Origin: Singulisphaera acidiphila DSM 18658
Lineage (GTDB): Bacteria; Planctomycetota; Planctomycetia; Isosphaerales; Isosphaeraceae
DNA length: 64,000 bases
Direction: 5' to 3'
Assembly: GCF_000242455.2 (NCBI RefSeq)
Contig: NC_019892.1
Span: 9,310,744 to 9,374,743, forward strand
Position numbers and translations under genes: made by a program. Under the pieces are notes generated by a model. It was not told the origin of the DNA, searched no databases, and worked only from the letters and a program-made list of their open reading frames with translations. Positions 51,825 through 59,617 of this stretch are shown here, piece after piece. Numbering within the stretch: position 1 is the first letter of the stretch; each line of letters opens with the position of its first letter.

Positions 51825-52199
51825 CTAGCCCCGGAGGGGCGACCGTTTCTAGCCCAGGGTGCAAGCCCTGGGGAATTTCTCGAGGCCATGCTCCACTCTC
51901 CCCGCCCCGGCTGGCGGGCCATTGGCCCGCCAGCCGGGGCGGGGAGAGTGGAGGAACAATAATGATGTTCTTGTTTAAATTACATCCAGGGGCTTGCGCC
52001 CCTGGCTATTGACGGCCGCCCCTTCGGGGCTCCAAGAATAATAATGATGTTCTTGTTTAAATTACATCCAGGGGCTTGCGCCCCTGGCTATTGACGGCCG
52101 CCCCTTCGGGGCTCCAAGAATAATGATGATATTCTTGTTTAAATTACATCCAGGGGCTTGCGCCCCTGGCTATTGACGGTCGCCCCTTCAGGGCTTCCA
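51825..52199. repeat. Family A repeat array with a 29-bp perfect hairpin
   Basis: Begins AGCCCCGGAGGGGCGACC. Contains arms at 51893-51921 and 51923-51951 that pair perfectly over 29 bases with a single-base loop, followed by tandem units carrying CAGGGGCTTGCGCCCCTGGC and GGCCGCCCCTTCGGGGC. It is the same element as at 14.2/15.9 kb, in the opposite orientation and not interrupted. No gene is present in the 672 bases between the flanking genes. Confidence 0.9.
51957..52199. repeat. 82-bp tandem repeat, three units
   Basis: The CCAGGGGCTTGCG motif starts at 51986, 52068 and 52150, a period of exactly 82 bases. Each unit is preceded by an AT-rich part, AATGATGTTCTTGTTTAAAT. The first two units are almost identical; the third has several changes and is truncated. 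Confidence 0.92.
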
Positions 52200-52403
52200 G
52201 AAATCGGTCGATCCGGAACGGCCTTACATTGGCCTGATTCCCGACAGGTCGAAGGCGAGATGCCCGCGACCCAAGCCCAAGTGCCATCCAACGGCAAACC
52301 GCTGTAGCTTGAAATTCTGATTCGGCGGAGCACTCCGGATCCGCCGAATCCTCGGTCGTCTGGTTCACGCCAAAGCCACATCGATTTGAGGAGAACTCTG
52401 ACG

Positions 52404-52898
52404 ATGGCCCGCCCCGCTTCAACCATCGCCCTGGCAACCGCACTCCTGGCCGGATGCGGCACGGGAGACGAGACCGACTCCTACAGGCTTGTCCAGGTCA
52501 GCGGCCATGTGACCCTGGACGGCAAGCCGCTTGAGGGAGCGAAGGTGCTTTTCACTCCCAGCGAAGCGAACAAACCGAACACTCCGGGCGTCGACGTCAC
52601 GGGACAAGAAGGCAATTACAAATTGATGTACCGTGGCCGGTCGGGGGTTGCTCCCGGAACCTATCAGGTCTTCGTGGCAAAGACGGTCGATCCGGCCGCC
52701 CTGAAAATCCCCGAGGAGTACAAAGACGATCCGGTGCTGGCCGCAATGGCAAAGCAAGAGGCCCTGATTAGCCAAAAAGCAAAAAATGGCGGCCGAGCGA
52801 CCGCATCATTTAATGTCAGCAGCTCGTTCGACCGAGAGGTGTCCAGCAAGGGTGAGGTCTTCGACTTCGACATCAAAGCGACCGGCAAGAAAAAGTAA
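52404..52898 (+). CDS. Transthyretin-like (carboxypeptidase-regulatory-like) lipoprotein
   Basis: A 164-residue protein. The N-terminus TIALATALLAGCGTG has a lipobox (LLAGC). A single immunoglobulin-like beta-sandwich follows: VSGHVTLDGKPLEGAKVLFT, TDVTGQEGNYKLMY-like strands and GVAPGTYQVFVAKT, which is the pattern G-x-V-x-x-x-G-x-P-L-x-G-A-x-V. Such proteins are frequent partners of DUF1559 genes in planctomycetes. GAGGAG lies ten bases before the ATG. Likely an envelope protein of unknown binding function. Confidence 0.87.
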   Translation: MARPASTIALATALLAGCGTGDETDSYRLVQVSGHVTLDGKPLEGAKVLFTPSEANKPNTPGVDVTGQEGNYKLMYRGRSGVAPGTYQVFVAKTVDPAALKIPEEYKDDPVLAAMAKQEALISQKAKNGGRATASFNVSSSFDREVSSKGEVFDFDIKATGKKK

Positions 52899-52985
52899 GC
52901 CTGGCCACCCCCCAACCGCCGTTGCTGGAATCATTGACGAGCCGAGACGGCTGAGAAACTGTTGAAAGGTAACAGCGGAGGACGC

Positions 52986-53660
52986 ATGCAGCCTGAGACC
53001 AATGACGCAAAACGCATGGATTGGATTCGGAATACCCTCCACGTCGCGGCCGTCTGCGACATTCTCGATGACCTCGGGTATCGGCGCCAGGCGATGCACC
53101 AGCGGCTCCGGCCGCTCGATCCCGACAACGCCGTCATCGTCGGCCGCGCCCGGACTTTTCGCTGGATGGAGACCGACTACGTGGTCGAGGACGACCCGTA
53201 TGGTCTCGAGATCGACGCGATGGATTCGCTCAAGCCGGGGGACGTCGTCGTCCATTCGACCGACCCCGGTGGCACGAACGCCCCCTGGGGCGAGTTGATG
53301 AGCACCCTGGCCAAGCGCCAAGGGGTCGCCGGTTGCATCTGCGACAGCCTGATCCGCGACTGCCGGCAGATCATCGCCATGAAGTTCCCTGTCTTCCATG
53401 CCGGGATCCGGCCCGTCGACAGCAAAGGGCGCGGCCGGGTGATGGCCTACGACGTCCCCGTACGGTGCGGCGACGTGCTCATCAATCCTGGGGAGCTCGT
53501 CTTCGCCGACTTCGACGGCGTCGTCGTCATCCCGCGCCCGATCGAAGACGAGGTGATCAGGCTGGCGGCCGACAAGATCGGCAAGGAGAATGAGTCGCGT
53601 CGCGAGCTGCTCAACGGGCGCAGCCTGCGTGAGGTCTTCGACGAGTTCGGGGTCCTCTGA
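52986..53660 (+). CDS. RraA-family protein (HMG/CHA aldolase or regulator-like)
   Basis: A 224-residue member of the RraA/4-hydroxy-4-methyl-2-oxoglutarate aldolase family. Motifs: VAAVCDILDDLGYRRQAMHQ, the LKPGDVVVHSTDPGGTNAPWGELMSTLAKRQGV segment, GCICDSLIRDCRQI (D-x-x-x-R-D metal/substrate motif) and PVRCGDVLINPGELVFADFDGVVVIP. Aldolase-type members cleave oxo-acids with a divalent metal; the family also includes RNase E regulators. The chosen ATG has GGAGG four bases upstream. It is followed after 40 bases by the histidinol-dehydrogenase-like gene, which argues for a catabolic rather than regulatory function. Confidence 0.9.
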   Translation: MQPETNDAKRMDWIRNTLHVAAVCDILDDLGYRRQAMHQRLRPLDPDNAVIVGRARTFRWMETDYVVEDDPYGLEIDAMDSLKPGDVVVHSTDPGGTNAPWGELMSTLAKRQGVAGCICDSLIRDCRQIIAMKFPVFHAGIRPVDSKGRGRVMAYDVPVRCGDVLINPGELVFADFDGVVVIPRPIEDEVIRLAADKIGKENESRRELLNGRSLREVFDEFGVL

Positions 53661-53700
53661 CCTTCAAATCAAAGACGCGACGCGGGGAGTGAGTTTGCCG

Positions 53701-54975
53701 ATGAAGGTGATCAAGAACGGCGGGCACCGACTCTTCGAGAACGATCAGGAGACCGCGAAAGTCGTCTCCGAGATGCTGATCGACCTCGAGCGCGGCGGTA
53801 TGGACTCGGTCCGTAAGTACAGTCAGCGATTCGACGACTGGAACCCGGATCAGTTCGAGCTAGACGATCGCGAAGTCGAGTCGATCCTCGCGAAATTGCC
53901 CAAGCCATTGATTGAAGACACCGACTATTGCCAAGGGAACGTCCGCAAGTTCGCCCAGGCGCAGCTCGCGACGCTGCTCCCGCTCGAGGTCGAGATCCGG
54001 CCGGGCGTGATCCTGGGACACCGGCACATCCCGGTCAACTCGGTGGGGAGCTACATCCCGGGGGGGCGCTACCCGATGTTCGGCTCCGCCCAGATGAGCA
54101 TCATCCCGGCGAAGGTCGCGGGGGTCAAAACGGTGGTCGCGTGCACGCCCCCGGTCAAAGGGGAGGGATACTATCCCGCAACGATCAACGCCATGAAAAA
54201 GGCGGGGGCGGATCGGATCTTCATTCTTGGAGGTGTTCCCGCCCTGGCGATGATGGCGTTCGGCCTCGGCGGGGTCGAACCGGTGGACATGCTCGTCGGC
54301 GCAGGGAACCGATTCGTCGCCGAGGCGAAGCGGCAATTATTCGGCCGTTGCGGGATCGACCTGCTCGCCGGCCCGACCGAGATCGCGATCATCGCCGATG
54401 ACGCGGCCGACCCGGCCCTGGTCGCCTGCGACCTCCTGGGTCAAGCCGAGCACGACCCCAACAGCGGCATCTACTTGATCTGCATGAGCGAAGACTTCGC
54501 CCAGAAGACCATCGCCGAGGTTGAGAAGCAGCTCGCCGTCCTGCCGACCCGCGAGATCGCCGCCCTCTCCTGGCGTGACAACGGGATCGTCACCGTGGCC
54601 GACAGCCCGGCCGAAGCGGTCGCCCTGAGCGACGACTACGCCCCCGAACACCTCGAGCTTCACCTGGAAGATCCCACGTACGCGCTCGCGAATCTCTCCA
54701 ACTACGGCTCCTTGTTCATCGGCGAAGAGACGACCGTCGCCTACGGCGACAAGTCGATCGGCACCAACCACATCCTGCCCACAAGCCGGGCCGCGCGCTA
54801 CACCGGCGGGGTCTGGGTCGGCAAGTTCCTCAAAACCTGCACGTATCAGCGGATGACCCCCGAGGCAAGCCGCGAGGTGGGGGCCGTGACCGAGCGCCAG
54901 TGCGAGATCGAGCGAATGCTCGCCCACGCCATCACGGCGAGGGTCCGTGTCGATCGCTACTCCACTGTCGAGTAA
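53701..54975 (+). CDS. Histidinol dehydrogenase family protein, probably a catabolic paralogue
   Basis: A 424-residue NAD-dependent alcohol dehydrogenase of the HisD family. Conserved parts: VNSVGSYIPGGRYPMFGSAQ, SIIPAKVAGVKTVVACTPPV, FILGGVPALAMMAFGLGGVE, VGAGNRFVAEAKRQLFG, IDLLAGPTEIAIIADD and the catalytic E-H pair in DDYAPEHLELH. The linkers PAKVAGVKTVV and GAGNRFVAEAKRQLFG look closer to sulfopropanediol-dehydrogenase-like paralogues (HpsN type) than to biosynthetic HisD, and the gene lies with RraA instead of other his genes. Oxidation of an alcohol to an acid in a degradation route is therefore likely. The stop codon lies at the first bases of a family B repeat. Confidence 0.88.
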   Translation: MKVIKNGGHRLFENDQETAKVVSEMLIDLERGGMDSVRKYSQRFDDWNPDQFELDDREVESILAKLPKPLIEDTDYCQGNVRKFAQAQLATLLPLEVEIRPGVILGHRHIPVNSVGSYIPGGRYPMFGSAQMSIIPAKVAGVKTVVACTPPVKGEGYYPATINAMKKAGADRIFILGGVPALAMMAFGLGGVEPVDMLVGAGNRFVAEAKRQLFGRCGIDLLAGPTEIAIIADDAADPALVACDLLGQAEHDPNSGIYLICMSEDFAQKTIAEVEKQLAVLPTREIAALSWRDNGIVTVADSPAEAVALSDDYAPEHLELHLEDPTYALANLSNYGSLFIGEETTVAYGDKSIGTNHILPTSRAARYTGGVWVGKFLKTCTYQRMTPEASREVGAVTERQCEIERMLAHAITARVRVDRYSTVE

Positions 54976-55161
54976 GAGTCTGTCCTAAGAAGGCGAATCC
55001 TATCGGTGTTTTTCGATAATCTTTCGGGTGCCACGGGTTCCGTACTCGGACCCCGTGCGGGAATTCCTTGGCCGGGGCGCACGGGGTCCGAGTACGGAAC
55101 CCGTGGCACCCCAGCGTCCTTCTTTTCCCGGTGAAGCCTGACCTTCTGAGACAGACACTAA
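54974..55161. repeat. Family B dispersed repeat, copy 3, with 34-bp perfect hairpin
   Basis: Same orientation as copy 1. The central arms at 55026-55059 and 55078-55111 are exact reverse complements over 34 bases (core GGGTTCCGTACTCGGACCCC). Ends AGAGTCTGTCC and GACAGACACTAA. Its first bases provide the end of the stop codon of the HisD-like gene. Confidence 0.93.
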
Positions 55162-55598
55162 CACCAGCTCCCCCCAAACGAAGCCGCGCAACACAGCTCA
55201 AGTGGCCGGTCAGACACTCATGCGGTATAATAGAGCGCTGAACTGTTTTGCGCGGCGAGGATCTTCGTCGAGTGGGTCAATCCCCACCATTTGAGAAAGA
55301 CGGGGATGAGATCAGAGTCGCCGGGACTCGAAGATCGAGACCGGCGATTGTTGAAGGGCGGTCCAACGCGGGTAAGAGAGGGGAAGGACCCCCCTAAACT
55401 TAGTTTTTCCAGCCACTTGCGCTTCGACACCTCTCCCAAGAGCCTCCCCCACGCAACTGGCCACGGCAGACTCGATCGATCGCAACAGCCGATCCGATTC
55501 CCCGGTCTCGTCGAATAAGTTCGCTCCGAAATACGAATGATACTGGTGAACCGCGGCGGGGCGCCTCCCTGCACGGCCGAAGATAGAGGACTTTCACG
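55162..55598. other. Upstream region of the GTPase cluster
   Basis: No supported gene. A TATAAT hexamer lies at 55227-55232, preceded at about 17 bases by a poor -35 match; if used, the leader would be about 370 bases. GAGGAC lies shortly before the first gene's ATG. Confidence 0.4.
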
Positions 55599-56585
55599 AT
55601 GTCTCTCTCCCGCAAACGTCACAGACCAACGATGCCCTCGCTGGCATTCGTTGTAATTTCGCTCGTGGCGGCATTAGCCCCCCTCTCATCCGCGCATGCG
55701 GGCAAACTTTCCTGGCTCGACGAGGTCGTCCAGGAGGTCGTGCTCGAAGCGAAGGCCGGTGGTCGGGTCGCCGCGGGGACCGAAGCGACCGCGACCCGGA
55801 GCGTGGGGCGTCTGTTCGCCCACGAGGCCGACGAGGGACTCGAGATCGTGGCCCGGCGGTACGACGACCTCGCCCGGGTCGGCCGGCGGGTTGACCAACC
55901 CTCCGAAGCCTTACTCCGCACCAAGTTCACCCGGCTCCTGCCGCACGACCCCGAGGCCGCCCGCACCTTCTCCGCACTCGCCCCGGCCGAGAAGCGACTG
56001 GTGGTCGAGATGGGTGAGACCGCCCAACGGCTCGCCCGCCGTTACCCCGACCAGGCCGAAACGATGATCCGCCGCCTCGGCACCGAGGGCCTCTCCGCTG
56101 TCCGCGTCTATGGGGACGACGTCGCCGAAGTGCTCGTCAAGGAGGGGCCGGAGAGCCTGGGCGTCCTTCGGAAAACCGGCCGGGGCGGATGGACCTTCTT
56201 CACCGACACGGTCCTGCCCCACAAGAAAAAGCTCCTCGCGGCAGGAATCCTGGGTGCCTTCCTCGCCGACCCTGATAAGTTCGTCGACTACACCGGCCGC
56301 GCCACCGAGTTCGCCGTCCGCGAGTTCGCCAAGGCGGGCGTCCAGCTCGCCAGCGCCGTGGGAGGTGGAGCGGCCCGAGGCCTCGAGTCGTCACTCGGCC
56401 AGGCACTCGCCACCTATGGCCTCGACGCCCCCCTGCTCCGCCAGTTCGGTATGGCGGTCGCCGGCCTGGTCGTCGTCCTGGCCGTGATGGTGATCCTCGG
56501 TCTGCCGATCCGCTGGCTATTCCGTCCCTTGACCTGGCCGATCCGCTTCGTGCTGAATCGGACGCGGTCCGCAAAAACGGCGTGA
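55599..56585 (+). CDS. Membrane protein opening the GTPase-associated cluster
   Basis: A 328-residue protein with signal peptide (ALAPLSSAHAGKLSWLDEV, cleavage near AHA). The extracytoplasmic part is helical with recurring short units (FAHEADEGLEIVARRYDDLA, YGDDVAEVLVKEGPESLGVL). Two hydrophobic segments follow at about 209-225 (KKLLAAGILGAFLA) and 285-308 (AVAGLVVVLAVMVILGLPIRWLF), leaving a basic cytoplasmic tail. The layout is that of a receptor or anchor whose cytosolic end could meet the GTPase. It is followed by three co-oriented genes. No family name can be given; build is similar to the helical-repeat protein at 34.4 kb. Confidence 0.75.
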   Translation: MSLSRKRHRPTMPSLAFVVISLVAALAPLSSAHAGKLSWLDEVVQEVVLEAKAGGRVAAGTEATATRSVGRLFAHEADEGLEIVARRYDDLARVGRRVDQPSEALLRTKFTRLLPHDPEAARTFSALAPAEKRLVVEMGETAQRLARRYPDQAETMIRRLGTEGLSAVRVYGDDVAEVLVKEGPESLGVLRKTGRGGWTFFTDTVLPHKKKLLAAGILGAFLADPDKFVDYTGRATEFAVREFAKAGVQLASAVGGGAARGLESSLGQALATYGLDAPLLRQFGMAVAGLVVVLAVMVILGLPIRWLFRPLTWPIRFVLNRTRSAKTA

Positions 56586-56624
56586 GTGTCCGCCCGAGAG
56601 AAAAAGGTGAAGGAGCCCCGCCCA

Positions 56625-57068
56625 ATGATCGCCGACATCGTCGCTGAAGATACCAGTGAACGCGACGTCCTTCCTGTCGTCGTCAAAGGTCTCTCGTTGC
56701 GCGAGGAACTCGTCTCCCAGATCCTCAAAGAGTCAAAAGAGGCTTGCCCATCGATTCGCTTCGGCATGTACGTCGACCCCGAACAAATCCAGATTGCCGA
56801 ATACGAGCCCGACGGCGAACCGAAGATGGTTTGCCGATTGAACACCGTGGAAACGCTCCGTCACTACGACCGTGAGTTCGGGACGAAACGCATCTATCAA
56901 GGCTACCTCGTGGCTTTGGTTGAGACCTGGCTCCGCGATCTCGCCTTCCGCTGGAAACCGGATCCCCCCCCCGCCGTCAAACAATTGACGACCATCGGTC
57001 TCGCGCAAATCCTTGAAGGGGGAATGACCCGAAGAGAGGCGGCTCTTGAAGCGAACGCTCTACGTTGA
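56625..57068 (+). CDS. Small unknown protein of the GTPase-associated cluster
   Basis: A 147-residue cytosolic protein starting MIADIVAEDTSERDVLPVVV with AAGGAG nine bases upstream; a GTG directly after the previous stop could add 13 residues. Contains SIRFGMYVDPEQIQIAEYEP, KRIYQGYLVALVETWLRDLAF and an ending with GMTRREAALEANALR. Predicted mixed alpha/beta. No family recognised. Tight linkage to the membrane protein (39 bases) and the GTPase (79 bases) suggests it is part of that system. Confidence 0.68.
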   Translation: MIADIVAEDTSERDVLPVVVKGLSLREELVSQILKESKEACPSIRFGMYVDPEQIQIAEYEPDGEPKMVCRLNTVETLRHYDREFGTKRIYQGYLVALVETWLRDLAFRWKPDPPPAVKQLTTIGLAQILEGGMTRREAALEANALR

Positions 57069-57147
57069 GACAAAGTGAGACATCGTCTGTCTGTGTAAAT
57101 CTTGGCTGGCGGAGCGAGCGGCGAACGGATTAGAGGGTAAGGGAACC

Positions 57148-59505
57148 ATGGCGAACCGTCGCAAGACTCATCTTGATGCCCTGGAACGTCGGCTGACCGG
57201 TCCGAAGCGGATCGGCTTGTTCGGCCACCGGAACGTGGGCAAGACGACGCTCTTGGCGATGTTTTATCGCCAGGCCTCGACCGGGCAGGTGCCGGGCTTG
57301 CGGATGGCGGCGGCCAACCCGGCGAGCGCGGAGTATCTGGCCGAGAAGATCGGCCAGATCGAGTCGGGCGAACCGCCGGCGGGAACCTTGGCCGAAACCG
57401 AGCTGCGGTTGCACCTCTACCAGGGGGCGGCCCGGTTCGACCTGATCGTCAAGGACTACCAAGGGGAGCACGTCACGCTCGGCTCCGACGAGCCGATCCA
57501 GGCTTTTTTTGCCGACTGCGACGCCGTCCTGCTCTGCCTCGACCCTGACGGACCAGCCAGCCCTGCCGAGCGGCGACGAAGGCAGCAGGAGATCGAGAAC
57601 CTACTGGAGCGGTACATCGACCGCTCCGAGGACGGGACCACAGGGCGCCCGGTCGCCCTCTTGCTCACCAAATTCGACCGGGTCCTGGCGAGCGTCCAGG
57701 GGGGACAAGGGGAACCACACGGTCCGGGCTCGAGCGACGACCCCACGACCTGGGGGGTCGAGCGACTCGTCGAGGCGCGATACGGGATGACCCGGCATGC
57801 CCTGGCGCAGCACGCGCCTGGGGGGGCGATCTTCGCGGTCAGCTCTTACGGCCGAGGTGCCGAAGGGGGAAGGCCGCCGGCCGAGCTTCATCCGCTCGGT
57901 CTCGAGCGTCCCCTCGGCTGGCTCGCCGAGCAGCTTGAAGCCGTCGACCGCGAGCAGCTCGAATGGCTCTGGGACCTCGTCCCCGACGACCTGCCTCGGC
58001 TCGCCCGGTGCGTGGACGCCTTCGGCCGGCGCTATCCCAAATCGAGCAGCGCGGCCGGGTTCCGGGCCCGGCTCAAAACGCTCCGCCGCCGCTGGTTCCG
58101 CCGGCTCGCCTTGCGGGCGACGGCCGCTGCGGCGATCGGGGCCATCGCCCTGGCCGGGTACGATGCGTTCGGATTCCGCAACGCCCTGGCCTTCGAACGC
58201 AGTCAGCCCGCGCCTGCGGTGGCCCGCCGCTGGACCGAGCTCCTCGCCTGGCACCCGACGCTCCCCTGGATCTGGCCCGCCCTGGATCGCCGGGCCCGGC
58301 TCAAAGAGGCCGAGTGGACCGTCAAGGCGGCCGAGGTCCAGGTCGCGCTCGGCACCGACGGCCCCGAGCTTCGCGACACGTTGGCCAGCGTCAAGGAGCG
58401 AGCCCCGCAGCTTGTTTCGGCCATCCGCAAGGTGGAGGACGCCCAGGACCAGGTCCGGCACAACCGGCTCTGGAATGAGGTCAGGGCCGAAGCGCTCGCG
58501 CCGGGGGACGAACTGGAGAAGCCCCTGACCGCGCTCCGCACCTTCCTTCGCGACTTCGCCGATACCCCCCACCGCGAGGAAGCCCTTGCCCTGGCCGACG
58601 CCCTCAAGGCGCGCATGACCGCGCGGGAATCGGCGGCCGACCGCCATTTCGTCGACGAGCTGGCCCGAGCCGAAACCCTTCCCAACGCCGACTTCCACGA
58701 CCTGATCGACCGCGCCCGCCAGTTCCTGGCCGACCACCCCCGGAGCGAGTGGCGGAACGAGGTCGAGCGCCGCCTGGACGGCTACGTGGCCCGGCTCGAT
58801 GACCGCGACATCGAGCGGGCCCGGCAATATTCCCAACAGTACCCAACCAACTTCGCGACGCGAATCGAGCGCTACCAGGATTACCTCAAAGCGCATCAGG
58901 CCGGCGGCCGGTACATCAGTGAGGCAACCGAAGCGCGCGACCGGGTCCTCCGCGAGTGGGACACCTACACCTACCGCCAGGCCTATGACCACCTGCTCGC
59001 CCACCCGGACGACGTGGCCGAGGTCGCCCGCCGGCTCCGCAACTACCTGCGCGACCATCGCGAGGGGCGCTACGCGACCGACGCGCGCCAGTACCTCGCC
59101 TGGTGGGACAAGGTCTCGGTCCCGGGCGAATACCGCGTCACCCTGCGCCGAGGCGAGGTCGAGCCGGACGTCGGCAAATATCTCGGCGGCGGCCCCGACC
59201 TCGGGGTCGTCATCGAGGTCGCCGGCGTCACCTACGGCCCCTCGCCGGTCGTCCGCAACAGCCACCGGCCGATCTGGGACTACACCTTCTCTCGTCCGAT
59301 CCGCTGGAAGCTGGGAGACCCGGTCACCGTCCGGATCATCGACTACGACTGGTCCGACTCGATCGTCTTCACACTCAACAGCCGCAAGGGAGACCCCCTC
59401 GCGATCCGCAACCTTTCGGGCCCCCTCAAGCCGGCCAAGGGGGGCAAAACCAGCCTCGTCTTCGCCTCGAACTTCCAGATGCCCCGATTGAGCAAGCCCG
59501 ATTAG
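57148..59505 (+). CDS. Membrane-anchored GTPase with helical repeats and C2-like C-terminus
   Basis: A 785-residue protein. GTPase domain at residues 20-230: P-loop GLFGHRNVGKTT with G31-K32-T33, a D-x-x-G-type switch in LIVKDYQGEH, and the specificity motif TKFD in ALLLTKFDRVL. A long helical stretch leads to one transmembrane helix at about 319-338 (RATAAAAIGAIALAGYDAF), then coiled/TPR-like helices (about 345-655; LADHPRSEWRNEVERRL) and a C2-like beta-sandwich at about 661-785 (VVIEVAGVTYGPSPVV, PIWDYTFSRPIRWKLGDPVT, VRIIDYDWSDS). GTP binding is clear; the C2-like tail, probably on the other side of the membrane, is inferred from pattern. It lies between the small unknown protein and the GAP1-like gene. 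Confidence 0.85.
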   Translation: MANRRKTHLDALERRLTGPKRIGLFGHRNVGKTTLLAMFYRQASTGQVPGLRMAAANPASAEYLAEKIGQIESGEPPAGTLAETELRLHLYQGAARFDLIVKDYQGEHVTLGSDEPIQAFFADCDAVLLCLDPDGPASPAERRRRQQEIENLLERYIDRSEDGTTGRPVALLLTKFDRVLASVQGGQGEPHGPGSSDDPTTWGVERLVEARYGMTRHALAQHAPGGAIFAVSSYGRGAEGGRPPAELHPLGLERPLGWLAEQLEAVDREQLEWLWDLVPDDLPRLARCVDAFGRRYPKSSSAAGFRARLKTLRRRWFRRLALRATAAAAIGAIALAGYDAFGFRNALAFERSQPAPAVARRWTELLAWHPTLPWIWPALDRRARLKEAEWTVKAAEVQVALGTDGPELRDTLASVKERAPQLVSAIRKVEDAQDQVRHNRLWNEVRAEALAPGDELEKPLTALRTFLRDFADTPHREEALALADALKARMTARESAADRHFVDELARAETLPNADFHDLIDRARQFLADHPRSEWRNEVERRLDGYVARLDDRDIERARQYSQQYPTNFATRIERYQDYLKAHQAGGRYISEATEARDRVLREWDTYTYRQAYDHLLAHPDDVAEVARRLRNYLRDHREGRYATDARQYLAWWDKVSVPGEYRVTLRRGEVEPDVGKYLGGGPDLGVVIEVAGVTYGPSPVVRNSHRPIWDYTFSRPIRWKLGDPVTVRIIDYDWSDSIVFTLNSRKGDPLAIRNLSGPLKPAKGGKTSLVFASNFQMPRLSKPD

Positions 59506-59617
59506 AGCGGTTTCCGCCTCGACTGCGCTCTTGCAGGGCAGATTTCTTCCTGATCCATAAGAATCAATATCCCCATTTCCTGCTTGTGTTGAGAGCGAGC
59601 CGACAATCGCGAATCTG

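Noticed and set aside
51825..52199. Tandem repeats considered as a CRISPR array
   Set aside because: Only three units of 82 bases that are nearly identical throughout, with no unique spacers and no cas genes.
53701..54975. Naming the gene hisD
   Set aside because: The family is right, but the neighbourhood and several segments suggest a catabolic paralogue, so the symbol would mislead.
55218..55622. 134-residue minus-strand frame before the GTPase cluster
   Set aside because: Arg/Ser-rich composition typical of a false frame, no ribosome binding site, overlaps the start of the real plus-strand gene.
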